Source: a virus
Reading direction: 5' to 3' (one strand)
IMG/VR virus record: IMGVR_UViG_3300036831_000048
Span: 1 to 33,537 of that record
DNA length: 33,537 nt
Shown: positions 5,938 to 13,273 of the stretch, piece by piece
How positions within the stretch are numbered: the stretch's first letter is position 1
Layout: the number at the start of each line of letters is the position of its first letter
The notes under the pieces: generated by a model
The model's database searches: none
What the model was told of the DNA's origin: nothing
What the model saw: the letters and a program-made list of their open reading frames with translations, nothing else
Position numbers and translations under genes: made by a program

Positions 5938-6314
5938 GCGCTCCGCCTGCCTTTCGAGCCAAGCGCCTTGCCGCAGACCGTGATGCCGCGCCCGCCATAG
6001 CGTGCGTAGCCGGTCGCGTTCGGGTTGCGGCAGCGCGAGCGCATACCGACCCATGTGTAGTAGGTGCGGCTCGGCCCGCTCTTCCGCCGATGTCCGTGGC
6101 GCGGCTTCGCGCCGGGATGATCGAGGCGACGGGCGGCCTCAGCCGACTTCTCGCGGCGCAGGCAGCCGCATGAGCGCGTCGAGCCGCTGCGTAGGTTTTT
6201 ACCCACGACGACCGTCTCGCCGCCGCACTCGCAGCGGCACCGCTGGCCGCCCAACACCGCTTCGATCACCGTAAGGCGCCCATACTGCTCGCCCGGCTTG
6301 ATCAGGACGCTCAC
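5934..6314 (-). CDS. AP2/HNH homing-nuclease-type protein, C-terminally truncated
   Basis: The N-terminal part has YGRLTVIEAV followed by CRCECGG and SCGCLRRE, the Cys-rich DNA-binding ribbon of these proteins. The second part reads SRTYYTWVGMRSRCRNP and YARYGGRGITVC, the signature that in full-length relatives leads into a W-x-x-F block and the catalytic or AP2 strand region (LDRIDN...). Here the protein ends 13 residues after ITVC with an unrelated tail (GKALGSKGRRSA), so it appears truncated and may only bind DNA. GTG 6314 overlaps the nuclease stop as GTGA. It is likely a remnant or relative of a mobile endonuclease gene. Confidence 0.65.
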   Translation of the reverse strand: MSVLIKPGEQYGRLTVIEAVLGGQRCRCECGGETVVVGKNLRSGSTRSCGCLRREKSAEAARRLDHPGAKPRHGHRRKSGPSRTYYTWVGMRSRCRNPNATGYARYGGRGITVCGKALGSKGRRSA

Positions 6315-7492
6315 GCCCCACGCCTCCCGACAACCTCGCCGAAGGCATCATCGAGTCCAGCATCGCGCTTCTCGCGCGGCTCTGGCGCGCAGAGCTTGAA
6401 GCGCCGTTTGCCCGCCGAGTCCTGCGTCCATCGGTACTCGACCTTTCCCTTGGCGCTCTTGACGGGGATCGGCCTGCCCGTCTCGTCATGGTACGCCTTG
6501 ATCGCCTTGAGGCCCTCCGTCCGCACAACGTCGGCGACGGTTATCTCGGCCGCGATGCGAGCGGCGTGCGCGTCGCTCGCAATGCCGCTTTCCATCGCTC
6601 GCGCCTCCCTCTCAATAGGGCACGAGGTCGGGCGCGTGCAGTAGCCACAGTGGCGCCCAGGCGACGGTTTCCACACCTCGCTTGCGGAGCCGCCTTCGAG
6701 GCCACGGTCGATCATCTCAACGATCGCCGTCATTTCGGTGCGCACGTGCTCAAGCGCCTCGCGGGGCACCGTCGCATTGCGGCTCTCGGCGGGGATTGGG
6801 TAATACTCGTGCAGCGTGCAGCGTTCGGCGCTCGGGTAGTTGTCCATGACGAGCAGAGAATAGTACCTTTGTTGGAAGTACCCGCCATAGCTAACGTGCT
6901 CGTGGTCGCCGGTCCAGTGCGACTGTACGTGTTTGCCCTGTTCGTCTGACTTCTGCGCGGCGGGCGCCGAGGGTGCCGTCTTCCAATCGAGGATGACGAC
7001 GCCGTTGGGCGGGTCAGCGAGGATGGCGTCCGGCGTGCCGCTGATCTTCCGCCGCACCTTGCCCAGCTTCGGGTGGTCGTATTCGACGGTCGTCTCTAGC
7101 CGATCCTCGACCGCGATCAGTCGCGTCATGTTGAGGTGCATCGAGCCGAGGCGCAGCGCCGCGATCCGCAGAAGGCGACGCTCGCGCGCGGGCACGACGA
7201 CGAGGTCGGAGTCCGGCACGTCGCGCTGGCGGGCCGCCTCGTTGAGTATCTGCATGACCTCTTCGTGGGGCATGGACACCTCGCCCGTCCGGCGCAGCGT
7301 GCGCAGGTACTCGGCCGCGAAGCGGTGAAAGATGATGCCCCGCGCCTGCACGGCGTTGGTGATGTCGATGGCCTCCAAGTCGAACTTCACCGAGAGGGCG
7401 CAGTTGTCCATGTTCGAGAGCAACGTCTGCCGGTAGGCGGGGAACGCCTCGATCACTTCCTCGATCGAGCGCGGGGGTAGCTCGCGCCTCAT
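6311..7492 (-). CDS. RecB/Cas4-like Fe-S exonuclease (PD-(D/E)XK)
   Basis: This 393-aa protein shows the RecB-family nuclease order: GTPDAIL (residues 152-158), VVILDWKTA (165-173, D169 and K171), and FQQRYY (206-211), the Q-x-x-x-Y helix. One cysteine near the N-terminus (C31 in NMDNCALSVKF) and three after the nuclease core (C282, C285, C291) match the four-cysteine iron-sulfur site of Cas4 and AddB. It probably degrades one strand of DNA ends to give single strands for the RecT-like annealase encoded upstream. ATG 7492 overlaps the previous stop as ATGA. The C-terminal 70 residues form a separate basic region. Confidence 0.8.
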   Translation of the reverse strand: MRRELPPRSIEEVIEAFPAYRQTLLSNMDNCALSVKFDLEAIDITNAVQARGIIFHRFAAEYLRTLRRTGEVSMPHEEVMQILNEAARQRDVPDSDLVVVPARERRLLRIAALRLGSMHLNMTRLIAVEDRLETTVEYDHPKLGKVRRKISGTPDAILADPPNGVVILDWKTAPSAPAAQKSDEQGKHVQSHWTGDHEHVSYGGYFQQRYYSLLVMDNYPSAERCTLHEYYPIPAESRNATVPREALEHVRTEMTAIVEMIDRGLEGGSASEVWKPSPGRHCGYCTRPTSCPIEREARAMESGIASDAHAARIAAEITVADVVRTEGLKAIKAYHDETGRPIPVKSAKGKVEYRWTQDSAGKRRFKLCAPEPREKRDAGLDDAFGEVVGRRGA

Positions 7493-7749
7493 GCCGCCAC
7501 CGCCTCTTCGTACTCGCGGGTGCCCTGGCGCACCCACCGCCATTCGCCCATCTTCTCGTCGCGCTCGTTGCGCCAGGTCGTGAACCGCTTGCGTCCCATG
7601 AGCGGCACCGTCGTCACCTCAAGCCGTTGAGGCGGTGCGACGAAGAAGACGCCGGGCACGTCGACGTACTGACGTACCTCGCCCGGTATCTCTTCGGGGA
7701 AGCCGTAGGTGAGCGTGACGTCGTGCCGCTCTTCGTCGTGGAGACTCAC
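7489..7749 (-). CDS. Hypothetical protein (86 aa)
   Basis: A soluble protein, acidic at the N-terminus, with a beta-rich centre (YVDVPGVFFVAPP) and a tryptophan-rich C-terminus (GEWRWVRQGTREYEE). I do not recognise the family. GTG 7749 overlaps the preceding stop as GTGA and its own stop overlaps the nuclease start as ATGA, so it is embedded in the recombination operon and is probably co-translated with it. Confidence 0.65.
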   Translation of the reverse strand: MSLHDEERHDVTLTYGFPEEIPGEVRQYVDVPGVFFVAPPQRLEVTTVPLMGRKRFTTWRNERDEKMGEWRWVRQGTREYEEAVAA

Positions 7750-8069
7750 GATGGCACCTCCCCGAAGAGTCGCACCGTGTCGACGTGGTAGTCGATGCCT
7801 TCTCGGTAGACGTCCGCCCGGTCGTCGTCGTCATCGCATAGCGGGAGACAGTCGTAGGGGTTTCGCTGAGCCACACACGCCTTGAACGTCGCCGAGTAGT
7901 CGCCATCGTCGCCCCACACGTCCGACCCATCGCGCCTGCGAGCCTCAGCACTCGCGAGGTCCGCGTGTAGGCGAGCGTCGGCGAGGTCCAGGTAGACGGC
8001 TGCCGTCCACGTCTGCCGATCCGAGTATTCGCCGCTGCTGGCCTGCACGACGTAGGCATTAGTGATCAT
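7746..8069 (-). CDS. Hypothetical acidic protein (107 aa)
   Basis: The protein begins MITNAYVVQASSGEYSD with a possible beta-strand start, and has a helical middle (DLADARLHADLASAEARRR) and an aspartate run (CDDDDDR) near residue 78. Its N-terminal 35 residues, with the pattern Y-V-V-x-x-S-S-G-x-Y-S-D followed by a strand and an Ala-rich helix, resemble small phage proteins thought to respond to or display environmental interactions, but I cannot name a family. ATG 8069 overlaps the TGA of the short upstream frame (8066-8242) as ATGA, which supports that short frame being translated. Confidence 0.65.
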   Translation of the reverse strand: MITNAYVVQASSGEYSDRQTWTAAVYLDLADARLHADLASAEARRRDGSDVWGDDGDYSATFKACVAQRNPYDCLPLCDDDDDRADVYREGIDYHVDTVRLFGEVPS

Positions 8070-8403
8070 CGGTATGGCCTCGCTTCCGATCCGTTGGGTT
8101 CGTCGCTATGGCGCGTGACGATCGACTCGCCTTCGTCATCGGCGTATTGAACCTCGGCCCACTTGAGGGGTGAACTGCCGTCGCCGTACTCCCGCGCGAC
8201 GAGCCAGTCGATGAACTTGTCCCTCCTTTGCCCGTCGGGCACACGGCGAAGCTCTGCAAAGCGTTGACCTGGGGGTCGGTGATCGCCGTGACTGGCGCGA
8301 CGTCCTTGAAGACCTGCTCAGCAATGGCGTGTGCGCGCAGGAGGTAGTCGCCATCGCTGCCGCTCACGAGGATCGCGTTCGCACGTTCATACCCCATCCC
8401 CAT
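8059..8403 (-). CDS. Hypothetical protein, first part of a probable frameshifted gene
   Basis: The start ATG at 8403 (or 8397) lies just upstream of the RecT stop. The first 50 residues look coding: NAILVSGSDGDYLLRAHAIAEQVFKDV followed by a strand. From about 8250 downwards the frame turns into a Ser/Thr/Arg-rich low-quality stretch typical of an out-of-frame reading, while the -1 frame becomes coding and ends with a perfect ATGA overlap to the next gene. So this frame probably supplies only the N-terminal half of a protein whose C-terminal half is in the other frame. No family recognised. Confidence 0.5.
   Translation of the reverse strand: MGMGYERANAILVSGSDGDYLLRAHAIAEQVFKDVAPVTAITDPQVNALQSFAVCPTGKGGTSSSTGSSRGSTATAVHPSSGPRFNTPMTKASRSSRAIATNPTDRKRGHTDDH
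8066..8242 (-). CDS. Hypothetical protein, second part of a probable frameshifted gene (58 aa from GTG)
   Basis: Starting from the GTG at 8242, the frame reads MPDGQRRDKFIDWLVAREYG and continues with a plausible soluble acidic protein to TGA at 8066, which overlaps the ATG of the next gene as ATGA. Coding character extends upstream of the GTG (RFAELRR), within the region of the first frame, and the frame stays open to about 8317. The relation to the first frame is -1. Either these are two overlapping genes or one gene joined by frameshifting or a sequence error. I see no canonical slippery heptamer in the overlap. Confidence 0.5.
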   Translation of the reverse strand: MPDGQRRDKFIDWLVAREYGDGSSPLKWAEVQYADDEGESIVTRHSDEPNGSEARPYR

Positions 8404-9415
8404 CACCCGCCTCAAGCGCATCGGCCTGCTCGCGCATCTGAGCGGCGCCTGCGCGCAGCTCTGCGGCCTTTTCGTCTTCGCCGTCGGCGTCGCATGCCTC
8501 GGCGTCCTTGTCAAGCTGCTCAGCCACCTTGCGGGCCGCCTCGGCACGCTCGGGGTCGTTGGCATCCTCCGCCAGCTCGACGTCCTCGACGGCGCTGGCC
8601 TCGACTGGAGGGTTGGCCTCGAAGGCGTCAAGCTCGACTTCCTTCTCGGCGACCCACTTGACGGCCATCTCGGGTGAGCGGCCGCCGAGAGTGATCTCGG
8701 CCGTGGCCCGATCGGCGATGGCCTCGTGCCCCAGCTCGGCCGCGCGAGCGAGCACCTTCTCGACCTTCGGGCCGAGGTCAAGGCCCTGCGACTCGCCCGA
8801 GCCGACACCCTCGGTGAGTTGCAGCGCGTCGGTCGCAGCTTGCAGCTCGTCGCCAGCGTAGACCGCAATGCCCCCGGTCGCGTCGGGCATGTACCACTTC
8901 ACGCCTTGGGAGAGCGCTCGCGCGAAGAGCATCGCTTTCGGGTACTTCTCCCACCCCTCGGACGCGGGCGGGCGGCGCTTGAAGACGACCTTGTCGCCGC
9001 CCCTCGCTTCGGTCACAAGCTCGGCTTTCACGGCGTCGGCCATGGTGAAGATCGAGAGGCCCTCGCGCTTGCCGTCGACCTTGAAGACGATCGTGCACTG
9101 TTCGTCGTCGTGGCTCGTGACCTTGAAGTCGTAGCCCGGCGTGCGCTTGACGAAGGTCGCGAGCAGGTTAGCGGCGATGGCCGGGCGCCCTTTGATGAAC
9201 TGGATCGACATGAGCGCCTGCGTCGAGGAGATGCCGAGGTCGCGGCCGACGAGAATCTTGGCGAACGCCTCGGCGGTGCTCTTGACATCGGGGAAGACTT
9301 TGCTCGACGCGAGCGCTTCGCCGATCCGCCAGCATCGGCGTATCTCGTCGTCGCTCGGGATGGTGGCGATGCTCGCCTGTTGGCGCCGTTCTAGCGCCGT
9401 AGGTCCTTCAGACAT
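8387..9415 (-). CDS. recT: RecT-family single-strand annealing protein
   Basis: The region from about residue 40 to 190 follows the RecT pattern: STAEAFAKILVGRDLGISSTQAL, then IKGRPAIAANLLATFV, a beta-rich block with CTIVFKVDGKREG, the F-T-M-A-D-A segment, WEKYPKAMLFARALSQG, and D-A-T-G-G-I-x-V-Y-A-G-D-E-L. RecT proteins anneal complementary single strands and drive phage recombination. The C-terminal third is an acidic, Ala/Glu-rich helical tail, unusual in length. ATG 9415 is preceded by TTGGAGCACG, a good ribosome site. Transcription probably starts at the repeat 9446-9479. The nuclease three to four genes downstream is the likely partner exonuclease. Confidence 0.8.
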   Translation of the reverse strand: MSEGPTALERRQQASIATIPSDDEIRRCWRIGEALASSKVFPDVKSTAEAFAKILVGRDLGISSTQALMSIQFIKGRPAIAANLLATFVKRTPGYDFKVTSHDDEQCTIVFKVDGKREGLSIFTMADAVKAELVTEARGGDKVVFKRRPPASEGWEKYPKAMLFARALSQGVKWYMPDATGGIAVYAGDELQAATDALQLTEGVGSGESQGLDLGPKVEKVLARAAELGHEAIADRATAEITLGGRSPEMAVKWVAEKEVELDAFEANPPVEASAVEDVELAEDANDPERAEAARKVAEQLDKDAEACDADGEDEKAAELRAGAAQMREQADALEAGDGDGV

Positions 9416-9445
9416 CGTGCTCCAATCAATCGCGTTCGGGTAGTT

Positions 9446-9479
9446 GAGCGCCAGATGATAGCGCACCTATCAGCAGAAC
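9446..9479 (-). promoter_or_regulatory. 34-bp repeat copy 1: promoter/operator in front of recT
   Basis: This 34-bp sequence is identical to 30535-30568, the only other copy I found. It holds the palindrome TGATAGGTGCGCTATCA (9472-9456 on the minus strand) with 6-bp arms TGATAG/CTATCA. The right arm overlaps TATCAT (9460-9455), five of six matches to the -10 consensus, 39 bases before the RecT start. A weak -35, TTGATC, lies 19 bases further up. A repressible early promoter is inferred. Confidence 0.6.
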
Positions 9480-9485
9480 GATCAA

Positions 9486-9509
9486 CGCCCCGGCGTGGGG
9501 ACCGAGGCG
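9486..9509 (-). terminator. Hairpin ending the structural operon
   Basis: On the minus strand CGCCTCGG and CCGGGGCG (plus-strand 9502-9509 and 9486-9493) pair over 8 bp, with one G-T pair, around an 8-nt loop, followed by TTGATCGTT. It lies between the tail-fibre stop (9574) and the early promoter repeat, where a late transcript should end. Confidence 0.5.
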
Positions 9510-9573
9510 CTGATGCTTAGGGCGCTTTACCCGAACACACCAAGCCCGAGTAAGGATAGCAATGCAGTTGCGG

Positions 9574-10245
9574 CTATAGCAGAAGGTAGTTCGAGAAGAG
9601 GCCGCTGATCCCGCCGGTGCCGGTGGTGTCGTTGACTTGCCACGTCTGCCCGGTGGGCACAATGAAGGTATCGCCGAGACGGTCGCCGGATTCAACGCTC
9701 TGGCCGCCCACAAATAGTTCACTGTAGACCGCACCGTTGACGTAGATGGTCGCCTCCTTTCCAAACCCTGGCGATGGCGCGAGCTGTAGGTCGATATGCA
9801 CCTGCACTGGGCGTGCTGTGCTTGGTTGGTAGGCCGTCGCCAACGCGCGCGGAATACGCCCCTGCCAGGAGGAGCCGTCGGTGAGGATCGGCACCCATAT
9901 CGTCCCGGTATCGAGCGCTGCGGTGCCTGTGTCGGTCGCCCTATACAGTCGACCGGCGCGCCCGGCTGTTGGCCGGCCCAGCTCCGTGCCCTGCGCGTAG
10001 CTCAGCAACGCCACCCATTCGCTACCCGAATCGAAGTAGTAGGCGCCGGTGTCGGTGGCCCGGAAGAGGCGGTTGGTGATGCCCGCCGCCGGACGTTTCG
10101 CCAGTGTGTCGGCAGAGAAGCCCATCATCTTCGAGGCGACGTCTTCGGCCAGCGCCGCGAAGCCTTCGTCGATGTCGGAGACTTTGCTATTGCCGAGCAG
10201 CATGCGGAGCGCGAAGCGGGCGGTCGTTGCGAAGCTACCAGGCAT
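9574..10245 (-). CDS. Short tail fibre or fibre-like baseplate protein (223 aa)
   Basis: It is the last gene of the baseplate series, right after the gpI-like gene, where fibre genes usually lie. Two related copies of a small beta module occur: RLFRATDTGAYYFDSGSEWV (about residues 59-78) and RLYRATDTGTAALDTGTIWV (about 100-119). Such modules are common in phage fibre stalks. The C-terminal third is glycine- and threonine-rich and beta-like. No tail-fibre chaperone follows. Assigned by position and repeat pattern, with moderate confidence about the exact role. Confidence 0.65.
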   Translation of the reverse strand: MPGSFATTARFALRMLLGNSKVSDIDEGFAALAEDVASKMMGFSADTLAKRPAAGITNRLFRATDTGAYYFDSGSEWVALLSYAQGTELGRPTAGRAGRLYRATDTGTAALDTGTIWVPILTDGSSWQGRIPRALATAYQPSTARPVQVHIDLQLAPSPGFGKEATIYVNGAVYSELFVGGQSVESGDRLGDTFIVPTGQTWQVNDTTGTGGISGLFSNYLLL

Positions 10246-10254
10246 GTATCCCTC

Positions 10255-10863
10255 CTAGGTCACGTCGGCGAGGACCGCCGTGTCGATTGTATGCGTAGTC
10301 GCCGCGTCGATTTCTCGCGTGCCCTCGTCGATCAGCGGGAGGTCCGACGTTTCATAGGTGAAGACGATGCCGCCGGGTTTCTGCGAGAAGGCCGCATTGT
10401 GCGTCTCCGTGGCGTTGGGGGTCTCAGTTTCCGACGTGATGATGAGGGTCCGCCACGCGGTTCCGTTGCGCTCGATGAGCCTCACCCGTTTGGAGCCGAT
10501 GAGCGTAGCCTGCACGGCAGCAATCAGCGCGGCGGGCGTCCCGCGATGCCAGGTCCCCTCTTCTTCGATCTGCGTGCGCTGTTCGTCTGAGGTGCGCGAG
10601 GTGTCCACCTGAACGCCGACCGCTTGGCCGATGAAGGGCAGCATCCACGCCGGTTGCAGCCGGGGATTCCATAGGCGTTCCCACGAGTCGTAGCCATCGC
10701 CGAGCGCCCGGATCGTTTCCTCCCCCTGCGCGTGCATCGAAGCCAGCGCACGCATGAGCGCCCGCAATGGGAAGCCGCGCGCTTCATCACCACGAGCGAT
10801 CGGTTCGAGCGCCGCGTAGGCCTCATCGGCAAAGATCTCTCCGCCCGTTTCAACATTCGCCAT
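10255..10863 (-). CDS. Tail protein, P2 gpI-like baseplate component (202 aa)
   Basis: The region from about residue 65 to 115 reads SWERLWNPRLQPAWMLPFIG, then an R-T-S-D-E-Q-R-T-Q-I helix and W-H-R-G-T-P-A-A-L-I-A-A-V. This resembles the gpI family, in which an early W-x-x-x-x-x-P-W-x-L segment is followed by R-x-x-I and a G-T-x-x-A-I motif. gpI links the baseplate wedge to the fibre. Its place directly after baseplate J and before the fibre agrees. Spacing to the neighbours is 3 and 9 bases. Confidence 0.7.
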   Translation of the reverse strand: MANVETGGEIFADEAYAALEPIARGDEARGFPLRALMRALASMHAQGEETIRALGDGYDSWERLWNPRLQPAWMLPFIGQAVGVQVDTSRTSDEQRTQIEEEGTWHRGTPAALIAAVQATLIGSKRVRLIERNGTAWRTLIITSETETPNATETHNAAFSQKPGGIVFTYETSDLPLIDEGTREIDAATTHTIDTAVLADVT

Positions 10864-10866
10864 GGC

Positions 10867-12087
10867 CTAGGTGCTCCCTTCGACGGTGATGTTGAATGTT
10901 GCCTTGACGCCCGAGCCATCGGCAGTGCCGTCGACATCAGGCAGTGCGGGCACGGCCGAGCCTGCGCCGAGTGTGACGTTAGCCGTCCCGAGAGCGTCGC
11001 CGTGTGCGCCGAAGTTGAGAACCGAGCACCACCTCACGCCCCGCACGTTGCTGACCGCAGTGAATAGCTCGCTCTGTCTGACAATCGGGTCGTTCTTCCA
11101 AGACTCAGGGTTGCCCGAGACATTCGTGGCCCACCGCGCCGGCGAGAGGAAGGCCTTGAGCGCTGCGACCACTTCTTCTTTGACCACAGCGAGGTTGGCG
11201 CCGGGCCATGCGAAGACCGTCGCGGTAACGTCGATTTTTGTGTAGTGCGGTTTCACCACGAAGAACTTGAAGTTGATCTCCCGTAGCGAGTTGAGCAGTT
11301 CGAGAATCTGCGTGCTGATACCAGCCGAGACCGGCGCCCCGTTGACGCCGACGGCCGCCACGGTGACGCACTTTTCTTCGGTAGTGCTCTCAGCGCCTTC
11401 GCCGCCGTCAGCAACTGCAGGCTTGAGCAGGTCGACACCCGTGGCTCGGTAGACGCCGCCGATCTGTCGCGCGATCACGGCCGCGTCTTCGGCACGGACG
11501 GGGCCTGGTTTCTGGATCGCCAGTTCTTCGGTGAGGCGGTCGAGGAAGACACCTTCTTCCTCTTCGTTGACGCCGCCTCCAGATGTGCCCGCCGTGGCGC
11601 TGATGATCGAGGCGTCGGCTTCGATCAGTTCGCATGTACCGGCGAGGTTGTTGCCCGCTTCGCCCGGTTCGGTGTCTTCAGCGAGCCCCACGCCGCTCGA
11701 CAGTTCGGGCGCGATCGTGAGGTCGGCCACGAGGCGGAACGACCGCAGCTCGTTACTACTCGTATGCAGGCCGACGACCGTGTTGGCGGCGGTGAGGACA
11801 TGCCCCGCCGTGTCAGCGACAACGAACGTAACGAGCGCCGTGGCCGGGCGCGCGCGGATCGGCTGCACGCCAATGAGTGAACCGAGCGAGCGGTAGGCCG
11901 CGACAAGTTCGGCCTTGAGCGCTTCGTTCTGCTCGGCGGCAGGGTGCGAATGCGCCTCGATCACGAGGTCGACGATGCTGCCTGGTGACGAGTGCCAGCC
12001 CGGCAACTCTTCTTCGAGGAACTGCTTGGCCTCGGCTTGGAGTACGAGCGGGTCGGTCGTGATGTCCGGCGCCAAAAACACCGTCAT
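10867..12087 (-). CDS. Baseplate J / gp47-like wedge protein (406 aa)
   Basis: It opens with TDPLVLQAEAKQFLEEELPGW and has the baseplate-J order: an N-terminal helical domain (SLGSLIGVQPIRARPATALVTFVV), a middle beta domain (residues about 90-160), an acidic stretch with FLDRLTEEL, and a late region with TVAAVGVNGAPVSAG, and DVTATVFAWPGANLAVV. Baseplate J proteins form the wedge ring of contractile tails. The gp25-like gene precedes and the gpI-like gene follows, the conserved P2-type order W-J-I. It has about 400 residues, typical for the family. Confidence 0.8.
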   Translation of the reverse strand: MTVFLAPDITTDPLVLQAEAKQFLEEELPGWHSSPGSIVDLVIEAHSHPAAEQNEALKAELVAAYRSLGSLIGVQPIRARPATALVTFVVADTAGHVLTAANTVVGLHTSSNELRSFRLVADLTIAPELSSGVGLAEDTEPGEAGNNLAGTCELIEADASIISATAGTSGGGVNEEEEGVFLDRLTEELAIQKPGPVRAEDAAVIARQIGGVYRATGVDLLKPAVADGGEGAESTTEEKCVTVAAVGVNGAPVSAGISTQILELLNSLREINFKFFVVKPHYTKIDVTATVFAWPGANLAVVKEEVVAALKAFLSPARWATNVSGNPESWKNDPIVRQSELFTAVSNVRGVRWCSVLNFGAHGDALGTANVTLGAGSAVPALPDVDGTADGSGVKATFNITVEGST

Positions 12088-12109
12088 AGCGCACTCTTGG
12101 AGTGGTGCG

Positions 12110-12439
12110 TCATTCGCCGTCGCCCACCGTCTGATCGAAGCCGACGAGCACTTCGGCGAGGCCGCCCTTGAGGTTCGCGTCGATCAGCGCGTCACGCACG
12201 GCTGGATTGCGCGGCTCGCTGCGCTGCACGGCTTGGCGTATCTCCTGAAGGTCGGGGCCACCCGAGAGAAAGGACTCCACAGGCACGCCGAAGTCGGGAA
12301 GGTCGGGGCGCGTGCCGATCGGCCAGCCGAGGATCACGGCGATGCAGCCGCCCACCTCGCGGTCTGAGTCCTGCTCGACCTCCGCGATGCGACCGCCCGC
12401 AAGTTCGACGGGGAACGAGATATGAGGCCGTTCAGGCAT
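12110..12439 (-). CDS. gpW/gp25-like baseplate wedge protein (109 aa)
   Basis: The motif IGTRPDLPDFGVPVESF at about residues 41-57 is the signature of the gp25/gpW lysozyme-like fold family, where G-T-R-x-x-x-P-x-F/Y-G is nearly invariant; the acidic C-terminus is less typical. The protein initiates wedge assembly and contacts the sheath. It lies directly upstream of baseplate J with a 22-base gap. Length 109 aa fits the family. Confidence 0.78.
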   Translation of the reverse strand: MPERPHISFPVELAGGRIAEVEQDSDREVGGCIAVILGWPIGTRPDLPDFGVPVESFLSGGPDLQEIRQAVQRSEPRNPAVRDALIDANLKGGLAEVLVGFDQTVGDGE

Positions 12440-12476
12440 CGGAGTGAAGGCTAAAGGTCGCGCTGCGTGCAGGCGC

Positions 12477-13253
12477 TCAGACGAGGCGCACGGGCAGGAG
12501 AGCGATGCTCGCCTGTTCGTAGGCGGCTTCGCTGTTTCCGTTGCTCGGCCCGAGCACGTTGACCGACAAGACCTGTGCGGCGGTCAGGGCACCCAGCTCG
12601 CGTATCTCGCTACGGCCGATCGACCAGAACGCGGAGTAGACCATTCGGATGGCACAGAACGCGATGGCGCTCCCGCTGATCGATAGCCCCGCGTTGATTT
12701 CGTTGACATTGGCGGTGCCTTCGTTGCCCATGAGCAGCGATAGGGTGGCGAGATACTCGCCCGAGTGGGGCACGATGCACGTCGGCCCTCCGGTGAGCGC
12801 GGCTTCTGCCAGCGTTTTCTTTTTCCTCAGCGCCCCGGCTCGCGCGGTCTGCAGAGGTGCCCCGCCGATGAACTCCCACTTGTAGGTCGAGGCGGAGGCT
12901 GTGCGGTAGCGCAGCCTCCAGACGATGCCTTTGGCCGCGTCGACGATGAGGTCGAAGACCTGGCCGTCGAAGGGAGTGGCCGGCAGAACGGTGCCCGACG
13001 TCACCACGCCTTCACCCGACGTCGCCCACGCGCTCACCCACGGCTCGCCGTTCTCGTCGTAGCTGACGAGGCATTGATCGCCGACCTTCGGCAGCGGAGT
13101 CTTCGGTACCCATCCCTTCACATGCGAGCGCTGGCGACCGAAGCTCTCGATAAACACGTAGAGATCGGCGCCCTGGCCGCTCGGATTGTTGATGACACGG
13201 GCCTTGACCTGCTTTGGCGCGACAGGCTCGATGTGTGTGCCGGGAACGGGCAT
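12477..13253 (-). CDS. Baseplate spike / gpV-like OB-fold protein (258 aa)
   Basis: The first 85 residues form an OB-like domain: VKARVINNPSGQGADLYVFI, then GWVPKTPLPKVGDQCLVSYD and GEPWVSAW, as in the gpV or spike proteins that sit under the hub. The rest is a beta-rich region (residues about 90-250) of unclear fold with several glycine-rich turns, perhaps a carbohydrate-binding or fibre-like addition, as it lacks the usual spike-tip histidines. It follows the hub gene by 20 bases, as expected of hub-spike pairs. Confidence 0.65.
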   Translation of the reverse strand: MPVPGTHIEPVAPKQVKARVINNPSGQGADLYVFIESFGRQRSHVKGWVPKTPLPKVGDQCLVSYDENGEPWVSAWATSGEGVVTSGTVLPATPFDGQVFDLIVDAAKGIVWRLRYRTASASTYKWEFIGGAPLQTARAGALRKKKTLAEAALTGGPTCIVPHSGEYLATLSLLMGNEGTANVNEINAGLSISGSAIAFCAIRMVYSAFWSIGRSEIRELGALTAAQVLSVNVLGPSNGNSEAAYEQASIALLPVRLV

Positions 13254-13273
13254 TAGCTAATAGACTCGGGCGT

